A stretch of 64,000 bases of DNA from Alkalibacillus almallahensis (GTDB lineage Bacteria; Bacillota; Bacilli; Bacillales; Alkalibacillaceae). The stretch lies in NCBI RefSeq assembly GCF_011761495.1, contig NZ_JAASRU010000008.1:62001-126000 (forward strand), written 5' to 3'. This document shows positions 44,847-53,123 of this stretch, in pieces; within the stretch, counting starts at the first letter, position 1; each line of letters starts with the position of its first letter. The notes under the pieces were generated by a model. It saw nothing but the letters and a program-made list of their open reading frames with translations, was not told where the DNA came from and did no database searches. The position numbers were made by a program, and so were the translations under genes.

Positions 44847-46268
44847 TTAACCATGAATTTGTTTCCCATCAACAGCTAAAGCCGCTTCACCTATTACTTC
44901 AGATAAAGTAGGATGCGGATGAATCGTTTCGCCGATCTCCCAAGCTGTCGCATCTAACACCATTGCAAGGCCAGCTTCCGAAATCATATCTGTTACGTGT
45001 GGACCAATCATATGCACACCGAGGAGATCATTATTTTCTGCATTCGTGATAATCTTCGTAAATCCTTCTTTTTCACCGTGAACTAATGATTTACCAACAG
45101 CTTGAAATGGAAATTTACCTACTTTAATCTCATAACCTTGATCTTTCGCAGCTTGTTCTGTTAATCCAACACTAGCCATTTCGGGATGCGAATAAATACA
45201 AGAAGCTACATGATTATAATTGATTGGTTCTGGATTTTCATTGGCCATATGTTCAACGGCCAGAATGCCTTCATGTGAGGCCACATGTGCTAATTGCATA
45301 CCGCCAATAACATCGCCGATCGCATAGATATGGGATTCTTTCGTTTGTCCAAATTTATTAACTTTGATCGCGCCACTATCAACCTGAATATCCGTATTTT
45401 CTAATCCGATATTATCGACAATAGGTGAACGTCCAACTGATACAAGCAAGCGATCTGCCTCAAAAGTTTGCTCTTCTCCATTAATATCAGCTTGTATAGA
45501 AACACCATCTTGTTTTTCTAACGTTTCTGGCTTCACTTTAGCCCCAGTAATGATTTCAATACCCTTTTGTTTCAACGCTTTTTCTGCTTCTTTAACGACA
45601 TCTTGATCTTCAGTTGGTAAAATCTGATCCAGATATTCAATGACTTTCACATTCACTCCGAAATCTGCCAACATCGAAGCCCATTCGATACCAATTACGC
45701 CACCACCGACAATCATAATAGACTCCGGCAATGATTCCATTTGTAAGGCTTCATCAGATGTCATAATCAATTCACCGTCAACTTCTAATCCCGGTAATGT
45801 TTTAGGTTTGGAGCCTGTTGCCACAATCACATTTTTCGGAATGATCATGTCATTCTCTTCCCCATTATTCATTTCAACCGAGATTGTACCAGCTGTTGGT
45901 GAAAAAATACTTGGGCCTAAAATACGCCCGTGACCTTCAATCACATCAATTTTTCCTTTTTTCATTAGACCTTGGACACCTTGATGTAATTGATCAACAA
46001 TTTGTTGTTTACGCTCTTGAACTTTAATGAAATTCAAAGATGTATTTTCAGTTTCTACACCGAAAGTATCAGCCTGTTTCGTTTGTTGATAGACTTCTGC
46101 ACTTCTGAGCAATGCTTTAGACGGAATACAGCCTCTATGTAAACAGGTTCCGCCTAATTCGCCTTTTTCAACCATTGCAACACTTAAACCGAGCTGACTT
46201 GCCCGAATTGCTGCAACATAACCGCCTGTCCCGCCACCTAAAATGGCGAGATCATATTCTTTAGCCAT
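44847..46268 (-). CDS. lpdV: Dihydrolipoyl dehydrogenase (E3)
   Basis: A 473-residue FAD disulfide oxidoreductase. The FAD site is LAILGGGTGGYVAAIRASQLG, the redox disulfide is in GGTCLHRGCIPSKALLRS, the NAD site is IMIVGGGVIGIEWAS, and the C-terminal HPHPTLSE carries the catalytic His-Glu pair. It reoxidises the lipoyl groups of BkdB. Being inside the operon marks it as the branched-chain-specific E3. Confidence 0.95.
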   Translation of the reverse strand: MAKEYDLAILGGGTGGYVAAIRASQLGLSVAMVEKGELGGTCLHRGCIPSKALLRSAEVYQQTKQADTFGVETENTSLNFIKVQERKQQIVDQLHQGVQGLMKKGKIDVIEGHGRILGPSIFSPTAGTISVEMNNGEENDMIIPKNVIVATGSKPKTLPGLEVDGELIMTSDEALQMESLPESIMIVGGGVIGIEWASMLADFGVNVKVIEYLDQILPTEDQDVVKEAEKALKQKGIEIITGAKVKPETLEKQDGVSIQADINGEEQTFEADRLLVSVGRSPIVDNIGLENTDIQVDSGAIKVNKFGQTKESHIYAIGDVIGGMQLAHVASHEGILAVEHMANENPEPINYNHVASCIYSHPEMASVGLTEQAAKDQGYEIKVGKFPFQAVGKSLVHGEKEGFTKIITNAENNDLLGVHMIGPHVTDMISEAGLAMVLDATAWEIGETIHPHPTLSEVIGEAALAVDGKQIHG

Positions 46269-46302
46269 AGCCTTACCTCTCCCTTCAAAGAAAGTTTACT
46301 AC

Positions 46303-47370
46303 TTAATAAATTTTGGCTTCTTCATCGCCATCTAAAACGCGTTGTGCCCCTTCAGCAAGAGCTATAAGTTCATTCTCACCTGGGTGCACTCGAACATCTG
46401 CAATCCAACTAATTTGGTCTGTGATCCACTTTACGAGCAGGTCGCTATAAGCTAGCCCGCCTGTTAGGACAATAGCGTTTATATCACCTTTAAGAACAGG
46501 ACTAACCCGACCTATTTCCTTAGCGATTTGATAGGCCATAGCTTTATATACTTGCTTAGCCTTCTCATCACCATTGTCTATTAATTCTTCTACTTGTCTT
46601 GCATCATTCGTTCCTAAATGAGCAACTAAACCTCCATGACCTACCAGCAATTTATGCAAAGATTGCTGCGTATAGTCTTCAGAAAAGCACAAATCAACAA
46701 GCTGACCTGCTGGTAAAGTCCCGGCACGTTCTGGTGAGAAAGGACCTTCTCCATTCAAACCGTTATTAACATCTACGACTTTTCCTTTTTGATGAGCACC
46801 TACTGTAATTCCTCCGCCCATATGACATACGATCAGGTTAACGTCATGATAGGATTGGTTTATTTCCTGGGCCGCTTTTCGTGCGACAGCTTTTTGGTTA
46901 AGAGCATGAAAAATACTTTTACGAGGAATATCGGGCACACCAGAATATCTAGCAATATCAGATAATTCATCCACTACAACAGGATCAACAATATAGGCCG
47001 GTACATTAACATTATTAGCAATCTCAAATGCTAGCATAGCTCCTAAGTTAGACGCATGCTCACCATTTTCAGCCTTTTTTAAGTCATCGATCATGTTCTG
47101 GTCTACCAAATACGTCCCGCCTTCAATTGGCTTTAATAAACCGCCACGACCACATACAGCATCTAATTTGGAGATATTAAATCCTTCATAATCTAATACA
47201 TTCAATATCACGTTTTTTCGAAATAAGTATTGATCTGATACTGAATCGAATGCATTAAGTTCATCGGTTTGATGCCGAATCGATTTTTCAAATAATTGAT
47301 AGCCTTGTTCGAAAACTGCAATTTTAGTTGAAGTCGAACCTGGATTAATGACTAAAATTCTATTATGCAT
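46303..47370 (-). CDS. buk: Butyrate kinase
   Basis: A 355-residue acetokinase-family enzyme that turns butyryl or branched acyl phosphate plus ADP into the acid and ATP. The phosphate-binding opening is [17 protein letters not shown]; later motifs are [13 protein letters not shown] and [12 protein letters not shown]. With Ptb it recovers ATP from the acyl-CoA produced by the Bkd complex. It lies between bcd and lpdV, the B. subtilis order. Confidence 0.94.
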   Translation of the reverse strand: MHNRILVINPGSTSTKIAVFEQGYQLFEKSIRHQTDELNAFDSVSDQYLFRKNVILNVLDYEGFNISKLDAVCGRGGLLKPIEGGTYLVDQNMIDDLKKAENGEHASNLGAMLAFEIANNVNVPAYIVDPVVVDELSDIARYSGVPDIPRKSIFHALNQKAVARKAAQEINQSYHDVNLIVCHMGGGITVGAHQKGKVVDVNNGLNGEGPFSPERAGTLPAGQLVDLCFSEDYTQQSLHKLLVGHGGLVAHLGTNDARQVEELIDNGDEKAKQVYKAMAYQIAKEIGRVSPVLKGDINAIVLTGGLAYSDLLVKWITDQISWIADVRVHPGENELIALAEGAQRVLDGDEEAKIY

Positions 47371-47389
47371 CGTTCAACTTCCTCCTAAT

Positions 47390-48487
47390 TTATTTACGAC
47401 GTGATAAGACGCTATGTTCATTTTGCAGGAATGTACTACGAGATTTTCTAACACTTTCAATACGTTCCTCTGCCATACGGTCTGCCGCTGCATGCGTTGA
47501 AATGTTATCGCGTTTTGAAATCTCGAAAATTTTCGTCAAACTATCATAAATGGTGTCAATTTGCTTATAAGCACGTTCCTGATTATACCCGTTTAACTCA
47601 TCTGCTACATTAATAACACCACCAGAGTTAATCACATAGTCTGGCGCATAAACAATGCCTAATTCGTGAAGCTTTTCACCATGGCGCTCTTCTGCTAATT
47701 GGTTATTAGCTGAACCAGCAATGGCTTTCGCCTTCAATTGAGGAATTGTATCATCATTAATGGTTGCACCTAAAGCACACGGCGCATAAATATCACAGTC
47801 AACTGAGTAAATATCATCTGGAGCGACTGCTTGAGCACCAAAATCATTTACGGCACGATCAATAGATTCTTGGTTAATATCCGTGACAATTAATTTTGCG
47901 CCTTCTTCATGCAAATGCTTGCACATATGATAAGCAACATTTCCAACACCTTGAACAGCTATTGTCTTACCTTCTAATGAATCTGTTCCAAATGCTTCAT
48001 TCGCTGCTGCTTTCATACCACGATACATACCGTACGCTGTTGCTGGTGATGGATTACCTGAAGAACCGAACTCAGGGGAAATGCCTGTTACATAATCGGT
48101 TTCCATGTAAATATGATCCATATCATGTTCTGTTGTCCCTACATCTTCTGCAGTAATATAACGACCGTTTAATCCTTGGATATAACGTCCAAATGCACGG
48201 AACATCTCAGAATTTTTGTCTACTTTTGGATCACCAATAATAACAGTTTTACCACCGCCAAGGTTAAGACCAGCCGCAGCATTTTTATAAGTCATACCTT
48301 TAGCTAAACGAAGTGCGTCTACTAATGCTTCTTCTTCTGAATCATAAGTCCACATTCTTGTTCCACCTAACGCAGGTCCTAATGTTGTGTCATGTAAGGC
48401 AATAATTGCTTTAAGTCCTGAATTTTTATCTTGGCAAAAAATCACCTGTTCATAATCGTATTCTTCCATGTAAGTAAATAATTCCAT
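47390..48487 (-). CDS. bcd: Leucine dehydrogenase
   Basis: A 365-residue Glu/Leu/Phe/Val dehydrogenase that deaminates branched-chain amino acids to 2-oxo acids using NAD. The catalytic lysine region is [20 protein letters not shown] at about residues 69-88, and the Rossmann motif is [20 protein letters not shown]. It supplies substrate for the BKD complex encoded downstream. TAGGAGG precedes the ATG. Confidence 0.95.
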   Translation of the reverse strand: MELFTYMEEYDYEQVIFCQDKNSGLKAIIALHDTTLGPALGGTRMWTYDSEEEALVDALRLAKGMTYKNAAAGLNLGGGKTVIIGDPKVDKNSEMFRAFGRYIQGLNGRYITAEDVGTTEHDMDHIYMETDYVTGISPEFGSSGNPSPATAYGMYRGMKAAANEAFGTDSLEGKTIAVQGVGNVAYHMCKHLHEEGAKLIVTDINQESIDRAVNDFGAQAVAPDDIYSVDCDIYAPCALGATINDDTIPQLKAKAIAGSANNQLAEERHGEKLHELGIVYAPDYVINSGGVINVADELNGYNQERAYKQIDTIYDSLTKIFEISKRDNISTHAAADRMAEERIESVRKSRSTFLQNEHSVLSRRK

Positions 48488-48505
48488 GATAAAACCTCCT
48501 AAAAA

Positions 48506-49405
48506 TTAAGATGAAGTTAACGCAAAGGCTAACGAGTAAATTTTACTATCTGCTGTATCTGCGCGTGACGTCAAAACAATGGGTGCTTTAGCGCCACTTA
48601 TAATACCTGCAACCTTAGCATTTGCAAAATAAGTAAATGATTTATATAACGTATTGCCCACTTCAATATATGGACATACGAGAATATCTGCTTGACCAGC
48701 GACCTCTGACTCGATTCGCTTCTCTTTTTTAGCTTCTGGGGAGATCGCATTATCAAAACCTAATGGGCCATCAACTGTACAACCTGTAATCTGGCCTCGT
48801 TTTTGCATTTGAGATAAGACAGCTGCATCTACTGAAGCTTGCATTTGTGGATTAATAATTTCTACAGCTGCAATTGGTGCCACTTTGGGATTAGTAAATC
48901 CAATTCGATTCGCTACATCAGCAGCATTTTGTATAATTTGCGCTTTTTCTTCTAAATCAGGTGCAATATTCATACCTGCATCTGTTAAAAATAACATTCG
49001 TTGGCGTTCAGGCATCTCAAATAACGCAACATGAGAAAGGACCCGCCCATTACGTAAGCCTGAGTTTTTATTTAACACTGCTTTTAGTACTATTTTAGTT
49101 GCAACATCCCCTTTCATCAGCACATCTGAACGTTCCTCAGAGACTGACATCACTGCTTTTTCAACTGCATTTTCAACAGAAGTTGCGTGGTGTAAGGTGA
49201 TTCTTTCCTGTTGGAGATTTAAATCAATCATTTCTGCAGCTTCTTGGATTTTTCCCATATCACCAAATAATTTAAACCTTGCTAAATCTTGTTCAACACC
49301 TTCCTTAATGGCTTTTAGTGTTTCGATATTAGTTGCCTCAGCAACAGCGACTGTTTTCTTTTCTTGCATTTGACATAAGTCATCAACAAGTTGATCTAAG
49401 TTCAT
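48506..49405 (-). CDS. ptb: Phosphate butyryltransferase
   Basis: A 299-residue enzyme of the phosphate acetyl/butyryltransferase family that converts butyryl-CoA and branched acyl-CoA to acyl phosphates. Recognisable blocks are LMKGDVATKIVLKAVLNK (substrate site), FLTDAGMNIAPDL and CTVDGPLGFDNAIS. It is the first metabolic gene after bkdR, with only 35 bases between them, so little room remains for a promoter. AGGTGA lies seven bases before the ATG. Confidence 0.94.
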   Translation of the reverse strand: MNLDQLVDDLCQMQEKKTVAVAEATNIETLKAIKEGVEQDLARFKLFGDMGKIQEAAEMIDLNLQQERITLHHATSVENAVEKAVMSVSEERSDVLMKGDVATKIVLKAVLNKNSGLRNGRVLSHVALFEMPERQRMLFLTDAGMNIAPDLEEKAQIIQNAADVANRIGFTNPKVAPIAAVEIINPQMQASVDAAVLSQMQKRGQITGCTVDGPLGFDNAISPEAKKEKRIESEVAGQADILVCPYIEVGNTLYKSFTYFANAKVAGIISGAKAPIVLTSRADTADSKIYSLAFALTSS

Positions 49406-49440
49406 ATTTTAATCACCTTCATGTTGTCCTATTTCGTTTA

Positions 49441-51495
49441 TCAGCCTTGAACATGTTTGCCTAAATTATGTTTTTCCATCTTGTAATAAAGGTTACGAAT
49501 CGAAATATTTAATTGTTTGGCTGTTTTCGATTTAATATAATTATTTCTTTCTAATGTTTCTAAAATTAGTTGTTTTTCAAATTCATCTAATGCATCTTGT
49601 AAAGGAATGCTTTCCTGATGATCAGGTTCCTGAAATAAATCTAATTCATGATAAGTCTGTTTTCGCAACTGCGGTAAATGGCGCTCAGCAATATTTGCCT
49701 CATTTTGGCCCATACTAATAATCGCTCTACCAATAATGTTTTCTAACTCACGCACATTACCAGGGAAATCATACGAACTCAATTTATCCAATGCTTCAGG
49801 TTCAATCGAATGAACATAACGACCATATTCTGCATTCAGTTTTATTATAAAATGATCAATAAGAGGTTTTAGATCCTCTTTCCTTTCCCTTAGTGGGGCA
49901 ATCATAATTGGTAATCGACTCAAACGATAAAATAAATCTTCTCGGAACTCTTTTTCCATCATCGCCCGTTCCAAATTGACATTTGTCGCTGCAATCATTC
50001 GAACATTGACAGGTAATGGATCTTGACTGCCAACTCGAATTACCTGTTGATTTTCTAAAACATATAAAATGCGTGCCTGTAAATGAAGCGACAAATCCCC
50101 TATTTCATCTAAGAACAACGAGCCATTATGCGCCTCTTCGACTAGTCCTCTTTGCTGTTCAGGAGGGCCATAAGCATTACCGAACAAGGATTTTTCAAGC
50201 GAGTCCTCATCCATGGCTGCACAATTGACCCGGATAAATTTATAATGTTTGCGATTACTTTCATTATGAATCGCATGCGCCATTAATTCCTTGCCTGTAC
50301 CAGACTCACCACGTAACAAAATCGTTACTGGGTTTTTAGCACCTACTTTTGCTTGTTCCAAGGTCAATGTCATCTCAGATGAGTGAGCTATTATATCATC
50401 AAAAGTATATTTTGCCTCTAGATTACGAATAATTTGTCTTGCTTTTTTCAATTCTGAAGTAAGCGACTCAATCTCAGATAAATCATGGATGATCGCCACA
50501 CTGCCTTTCAAAACACCATCCACTAAAATCGGCGCAGCATTAACCAAAACATCTCGTTTAGATGGGCCCACTTTCATTCTCGCTCCACGAACAGGTCGAC
50601 GTGTTCTAAGAACTTGCATATGCATACTTTCGCCTTCTGAGATATCCGTTGTCGCAGGTTTACCAATTACCTCATTTTCTTTTAACCCTGTTATGTTAGT
50701 ATAAGCAGGATTAATCAGTATACCAACACCATTTTCATCCACTACAGAGATCGCTTCTTCACTGGATTGAATAATCGCTTCTAACATGTTTTGAATGTTT
50801 TTGAGATCTGTTATTTCTTCAGCTAATTCGACGACTTCAGTAATATCCTTAAATACGGCAAAAGCACCGAGAAGTTCGCCACTATTCGTAATTAATGGAA
50901 TTCGCGTGGTAATAATTTGTTTACCATTATGTAAGCGAAGAGATTGATTTAATTCTTTTTGTTTCGTTTTCATCACTTTCGGTAAATGAGAATCCGGAAT
51001 AATGGATTGAATCGGTTGTTCCAGCATATCATCTTTATTTAAATTCAAAACATTCTCAGCCGCTTCATTTACAAAAGTTACGGTTTGATCCAACCCAATC
51101 ACAATCATTCCATCATGAATTGAATCAAGTAACAAGTTGCGGGAGTCTGTTTCATTCTTTAATTCATTAAATAAATCCTCGCGTTCATTTAATAAATTAT
51201 AAATAATATGGGCAACCGTTCCTGGAATAAGCACTGATTGTTTCGGTTTATGTTGTTTGAGATCATCAAATACATCCTCTATTCCCGTTGTTTCCACAAT
51301 GATATCAATCGGCTCGGATAATGCATCCCAATAAGAATGAAAAGTTTTGATATTCTTTTGTTCTGCTAATAATATCCCAGAAGCCTTTTCATCAATGTCT
51401 GCAACTGCTTGCACGTTGATCATATCTATTTGTTCAAATAAACGAATAAGTGCCGTTCCGCCTTGACCAGCACCGACTATTAACACTTTTTGCAT
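49441..51495 (-). CDS. bkdR: BkdR, AAA+ transcriptional regulator lacking the GAFTGA motif
   Basis: A 684-residue regulator. An N-terminal Rossmann-like domain (VLIVGAGQGGTALIRLF) is followed by two PAS domains (about 120-225 and 235-345), an AAA+ domain (about 365-600) and a C-terminal Fis-type helix-turn-helix (TAKQLNISIRNLYYKMEKH). Walker A is LRGESGTGKELMAHA and Walker B GSLFLDEIGDLS; the arginine finger segment is FREDLFYRLSRL. Where sigma-54 activators read LFGYEKGAFTGA, this protein has LFGNAYGPPEQQRGLVEEA: the GAFTGA loop is gone and about five residues are missing. It may therefore not act with sigma-54. First gene of the bkd operon. Confidence 0.9.
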   Translation of the reverse strand: MQKVLIVGAGQGGTALIRLFEQIDMINVQAVADIDEKASGILLAEQKNIKTFHSYWDALSEPIDIIVETTGIEDVFDDLKQHKPKQSVLIPGTVAHIIYNLLNEREDLFNELKNETDSRNLLLDSIHDGMIVIGLDQTVTFVNEAAENVLNLNKDDMLEQPIQSIIPDSHLPKVMKTKQKELNQSLRLHNGKQIITTRIPLITNSGELLGAFAVFKDITEVVELAEEITDLKNIQNMLEAIIQSSEEAISVVDENGVGILINPAYTNITGLKENEVIGKPATTDISEGESMHMQVLRTRRPVRGARMKVGPSKRDVLVNAAPILVDGVLKGSVAIIHDLSEIESLTSELKKARQIIRNLEAKYTFDDIIAHSSEMTLTLEQAKVGAKNPVTILLRGESGTGKELMAHAIHNESNRKHYKFIRVNCAAMDEDSLEKSLFGNAYGPPEQQRGLVEEAHNGSLFLDEIGDLSLHLQARILYVLENQQVIRVGSQDPLPVNVRMIAATNVNLERAMMEKEFREDLFYRLSRLPIMIAPLRERKEDLKPLIDHFIIKLNAEYGRYVHSIEPEALDKLSSYDFPGNVRELENIIGRAIISMGQNEANIAERHLPQLRKQTYHELDLFQEPDHQESIPLQDALDEFEKQLILETLERNNYIKSKTAKQLNISIRNLYYKMEKHNLGKHVQG

Positions 51496-51512
51496 TCTAC
51501 GACACCTACATT

Positions 51513-51526
51513 TGCAATTTTTTGCA
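51513..51526. promoter_or_regulatory. Inverted repeat at the bkdR transcription start
   Basis: TGCAA-TTTT-TTGCA is a perfect 5-bp inverted repeat with a 4-base centre. It would lie at about +1 to +14 of the promoter below, a position that suits a repressor. A BkdR or other operator is only a guess. Confidence 0.3.
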
Positions 51527-51533
51527 CACTTCT

Positions 51534-51562
51534 ATCATATTGAAAGCGCTTTAATTATGCAA
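51534..51562 (-). promoter_or_regulatory. Sigma-A promoter of bkdR with cre site in the spacer
   Basis: The minus strand reads TTGCAT, 17 bases, TATGAT: five of six at the -10 and four of six at the -35, with ideal spacing. The spacer contains AAAGCGCTTTCA (51541-51554 in all, TGAAAGCGCTTTAA on the plus strand), a near-perfect CcpA cre site. CcpA binding there should block RNA polymerase, giving catabolite repression. No GG-N10-GC type sigma-54 promoter is visible in this leader or before ptb. Confidence 0.65.
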
Positions 51563-51629
51563 GTATTTTTCATTTTTTTTATGGATAAATTTTGATATAC
51601 TACTAGAAGTGATTAAAGGGGAGACTACA

Positions 51630-51848
51630 ATGCGTTCAATTGCTTTATTTATAATGATTATTCCTGGAGTTATTGCAGCTTATGGTATAATTTTAATGCG
51701 CGATGCTTTTTTCGGGCAAGTTGCTGCAATATTTTTCAATAATGTTTTTCTACAATTTATCGGCGGTTTGATATTGTTTGTTGGAGGACTCGGCTTTATC
51801 GGTGGTTTTATTGTATACAGAGATAAAAAACGAGGTAAACGATCATAA
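51630..51848 (+). CDS. yqzF: DUF2627 membrane protein YqzF
   Basis: A 72-residue protein with two membrane helices (about 3-24 and 38-62) and a basic tail (YRDKKRGKRS), matching the DUF2627 family that includes B. subtilis YqzF. YqzF is also next to bkdR in B. subtilis. AAAGGGGAG lies six bases ahead of the ATG at 51630; the frame is open seven codons earlier but without a site. Function unknown. Confidence 0.82.
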   Translation: MRSIALFIMIIPGVIAAYGIILMRDAFFGQVAAIFFNNVFLQFIGGLILFVGGLGFIGGFIVYRDKKRGKRS

Positions 51849-51892
51849 AAAAGGAGCTCGAAAATTCCGTAACTGGTTCCGTTCCCTATCTC
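51846..51892 (+). repeat. Left arm of a 46-bp inverted repeat
   Basis: TAAAAAAGGAGCTCGAAAATTCC continues with GTAACTGGTTCCGTTCCCTATCTC. It pairs with 53072-53117 at about 39 of 47 aligned positions. The arm begins at the yqzF stop codon. Together the arms bound a 1.2-kb segment with the HTH/membrane gene pair. Confidence 0.75.
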
Positions 51893-51947
51893 AAAACTCG
51901 AAATTACATTATAAAATGTACCGTGTTCTGTAGTTATATTTGTAACT

Positions 51948-51982
51948 AAAAAAATCTCAGTTCTGTGAACTGAGATTTTTTT
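51948..51982 (+). terminator. Terminator downstream of yqzF / the HTH pair
   Basis: AAAAAAATCTCAGTTC and GAACTGAGATTTTTTT form a perfect stem with a TGT loop and strong A- and T-runs on either side, so it can end transcription from both directions. Confidence 0.9.
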
Positions 51983-52054
51983 CTATCTTCAATTGCTTCT
52001 TGAAATATCATACTCAATTGTAGAACTATTAAATCCTCCTGTTTATTTCCTTAG

Positions 52055-52402
52055 TTAAGAAAATTCCTTTTTATATCGAACAGCTAGGTATATTCCTGAA
52101 GCGATGAATACAAAAGCATATTTAAACAAGAAGAAAATTTGCCACATATATTCTTGCGGGAAAATTATGTCGAACAAAACTACCCCACATAACATAATGT
52201 AAGCACTTTTCAAATATATTTGATTTGTTCTTTCATCAGGTTTGCCAATTCTCTTTCGATACACATATAACAGAACCAATCCAATTAAAAGCAATACAAA
52301 ACCACTTCCAAGAAGCATATTCCAATTACCAGATGATTCTTCCACCCAAGTCTTTAAAGGATAAAAGATTGAATTTGATATTTCTGTTGGAGACTTCCAC
52401 AT
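52055..52402 (-). CDS. DUF2178-like membrane protein
   Basis: A 115-residue protein with three hydrophobic segments (about 29-46, 64-78 and 86-105). The segment GKPDERTNQIYLKSAYIM is the DERxxxIxxKS pattern of DUF2178-type small membrane proteins that are often paired with a small XRE regulator. I start at the ATG at 52402, eight bases after AAAGGGAG, which lies in the last codons of the HTH gene; stop and start are two bases apart. Function unknown. Confidence 0.65.
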   Translation of the reverse strand: MWKSPTEISNSIFYPLKTWVEESSGNWNMLLGSGFVLLLIGLVLLYVYRKRIGKPDERTNQIYLKSAYIMLCGVVLFDIIFPQEYMWQIFFLFKYAFVFIASGIYLAVRYKKEFS

Positions 52403-52403
52403 C

Positions 52404-52631
52404 TCAATCACTCCCTTTCACATAAGTAAAAATATCGTTAACATCTACGTTAAAGAAATCAGCTATTCGAAAAGCCAAAACAAGAGAAGGAGAGTAATTA
52501 TTTTTCTCCATAACAAATATAGTTTGCTTAGACACACCGACAGCGTCAGCTAAATCTTTTTGCGTCATTCTTCTTAAAACCCTGTGCTCATACACTTTGT
52601 TTTCAATGTAATCCTCAACTTCTTTTTCCAA
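52404..52631 (-). CDS. XRE-family helix-turn-helix regulator
   Basis: A 75-residue protein consisting almost wholly of a Cro/C1-type helix-turn-helix: [20 protein letters not shown] followed by [23 protein letters not shown]. The family resembles YozG-like regulators. The start is TTG with AAGGAAGGTG six bases upstream; the frame is open three codons further. It probably controls itself and the downstream membrane gene, with which it forms a two-gene operon inside the inverted repeat. Confidence 0.8.
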   Translation of the reverse strand: MEKEVEDYIENKVYEHRVLRRMTQKDLADAVGVSKQTIFVMEKNNYSPSLVLAFRIADFFNVDVNDIFTYVKGSD

Positions 52632-52714
52632 GATTAACACCTTCCTTTTAACTACAATATATATTAAACCATTCTTTTATAAAAGTAAAGAAAACTTATA
52701 CAAAATAAAGAAAA

Positions 52715-52751
52715 AATTAGGTTAGATCCTAAAATTAGGATCTAACCTTTA
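52715..52751. terminator. Strong hairpin upstream of the HTH gene
   Basis: AAATTAGGTTAGATCCTAA and TTAGGATCTAACCTTT pair almost perfectly over 15 bp around a tiny loop, with A/T runs on either side. It isolates the HTH pair from the aspartokinase transcript. The rest of 52752-53010 contains no codable gene. Confidence 0.75.
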
Positions 52752-53010
52752 TTTAATTATGAAACAATCTGCTCAAGTTAGCATTTAAGTATATTTCTAC
52801 ACGATTTAATAAAATTATTCATAATACCTTGTAAAATAGAGCGAAATTAAAATAACATCCTTTTTGATGGTAAATTTTATATGCTAATTTGCATACGAAT
52901 TTGTGGTTAAAAACGTAGACATACACTGGATATCGTCACCTACCAAATAGGGGTGCAAATTACACTACAATTTTACCGTATATTATAAAGAAAAAACTGT
53001 TACATCAATA

Positions 53011-53052
53011 AAAAACGACCAACAAATTAGCATACAAATTGTTGGTCATTTT
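53011..53052 (-). terminator. Terminator downstream of the aspartokinase gene
   Basis: AACGACCAACAA(ATT) and (AAT)TTGTTGGTCATTT pair over about 11 bp with a 10 to 14-base loop; A- and T-runs flank it. It lies 70 bases past the aspartokinase stop. Confidence 0.7.
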
Positions 53053-53071
53053 AGATTACATTTTTAATGTT

Positions 53072-53117
53072 TGCGATAGGTAACGGAACCCGTTAGAAAA
53101 TTCGAGCTTCTTTTTTA
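53072..53117 (-). repeat. Right arm of the 46-bp inverted repeat
   Basis: On the minus strand this reads TAAAAAAGAAGCTCGAATTTTC then TAACGGGTTCCGTTACCTATCGC, the partner of 51846-51892. It also contains its own small palindrome, TAACGG-GTT-CCGTTA. It begins just past the aspartokinase stop. Confidence 0.75.
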
Positions 53118-53123
53118 TTTGAC

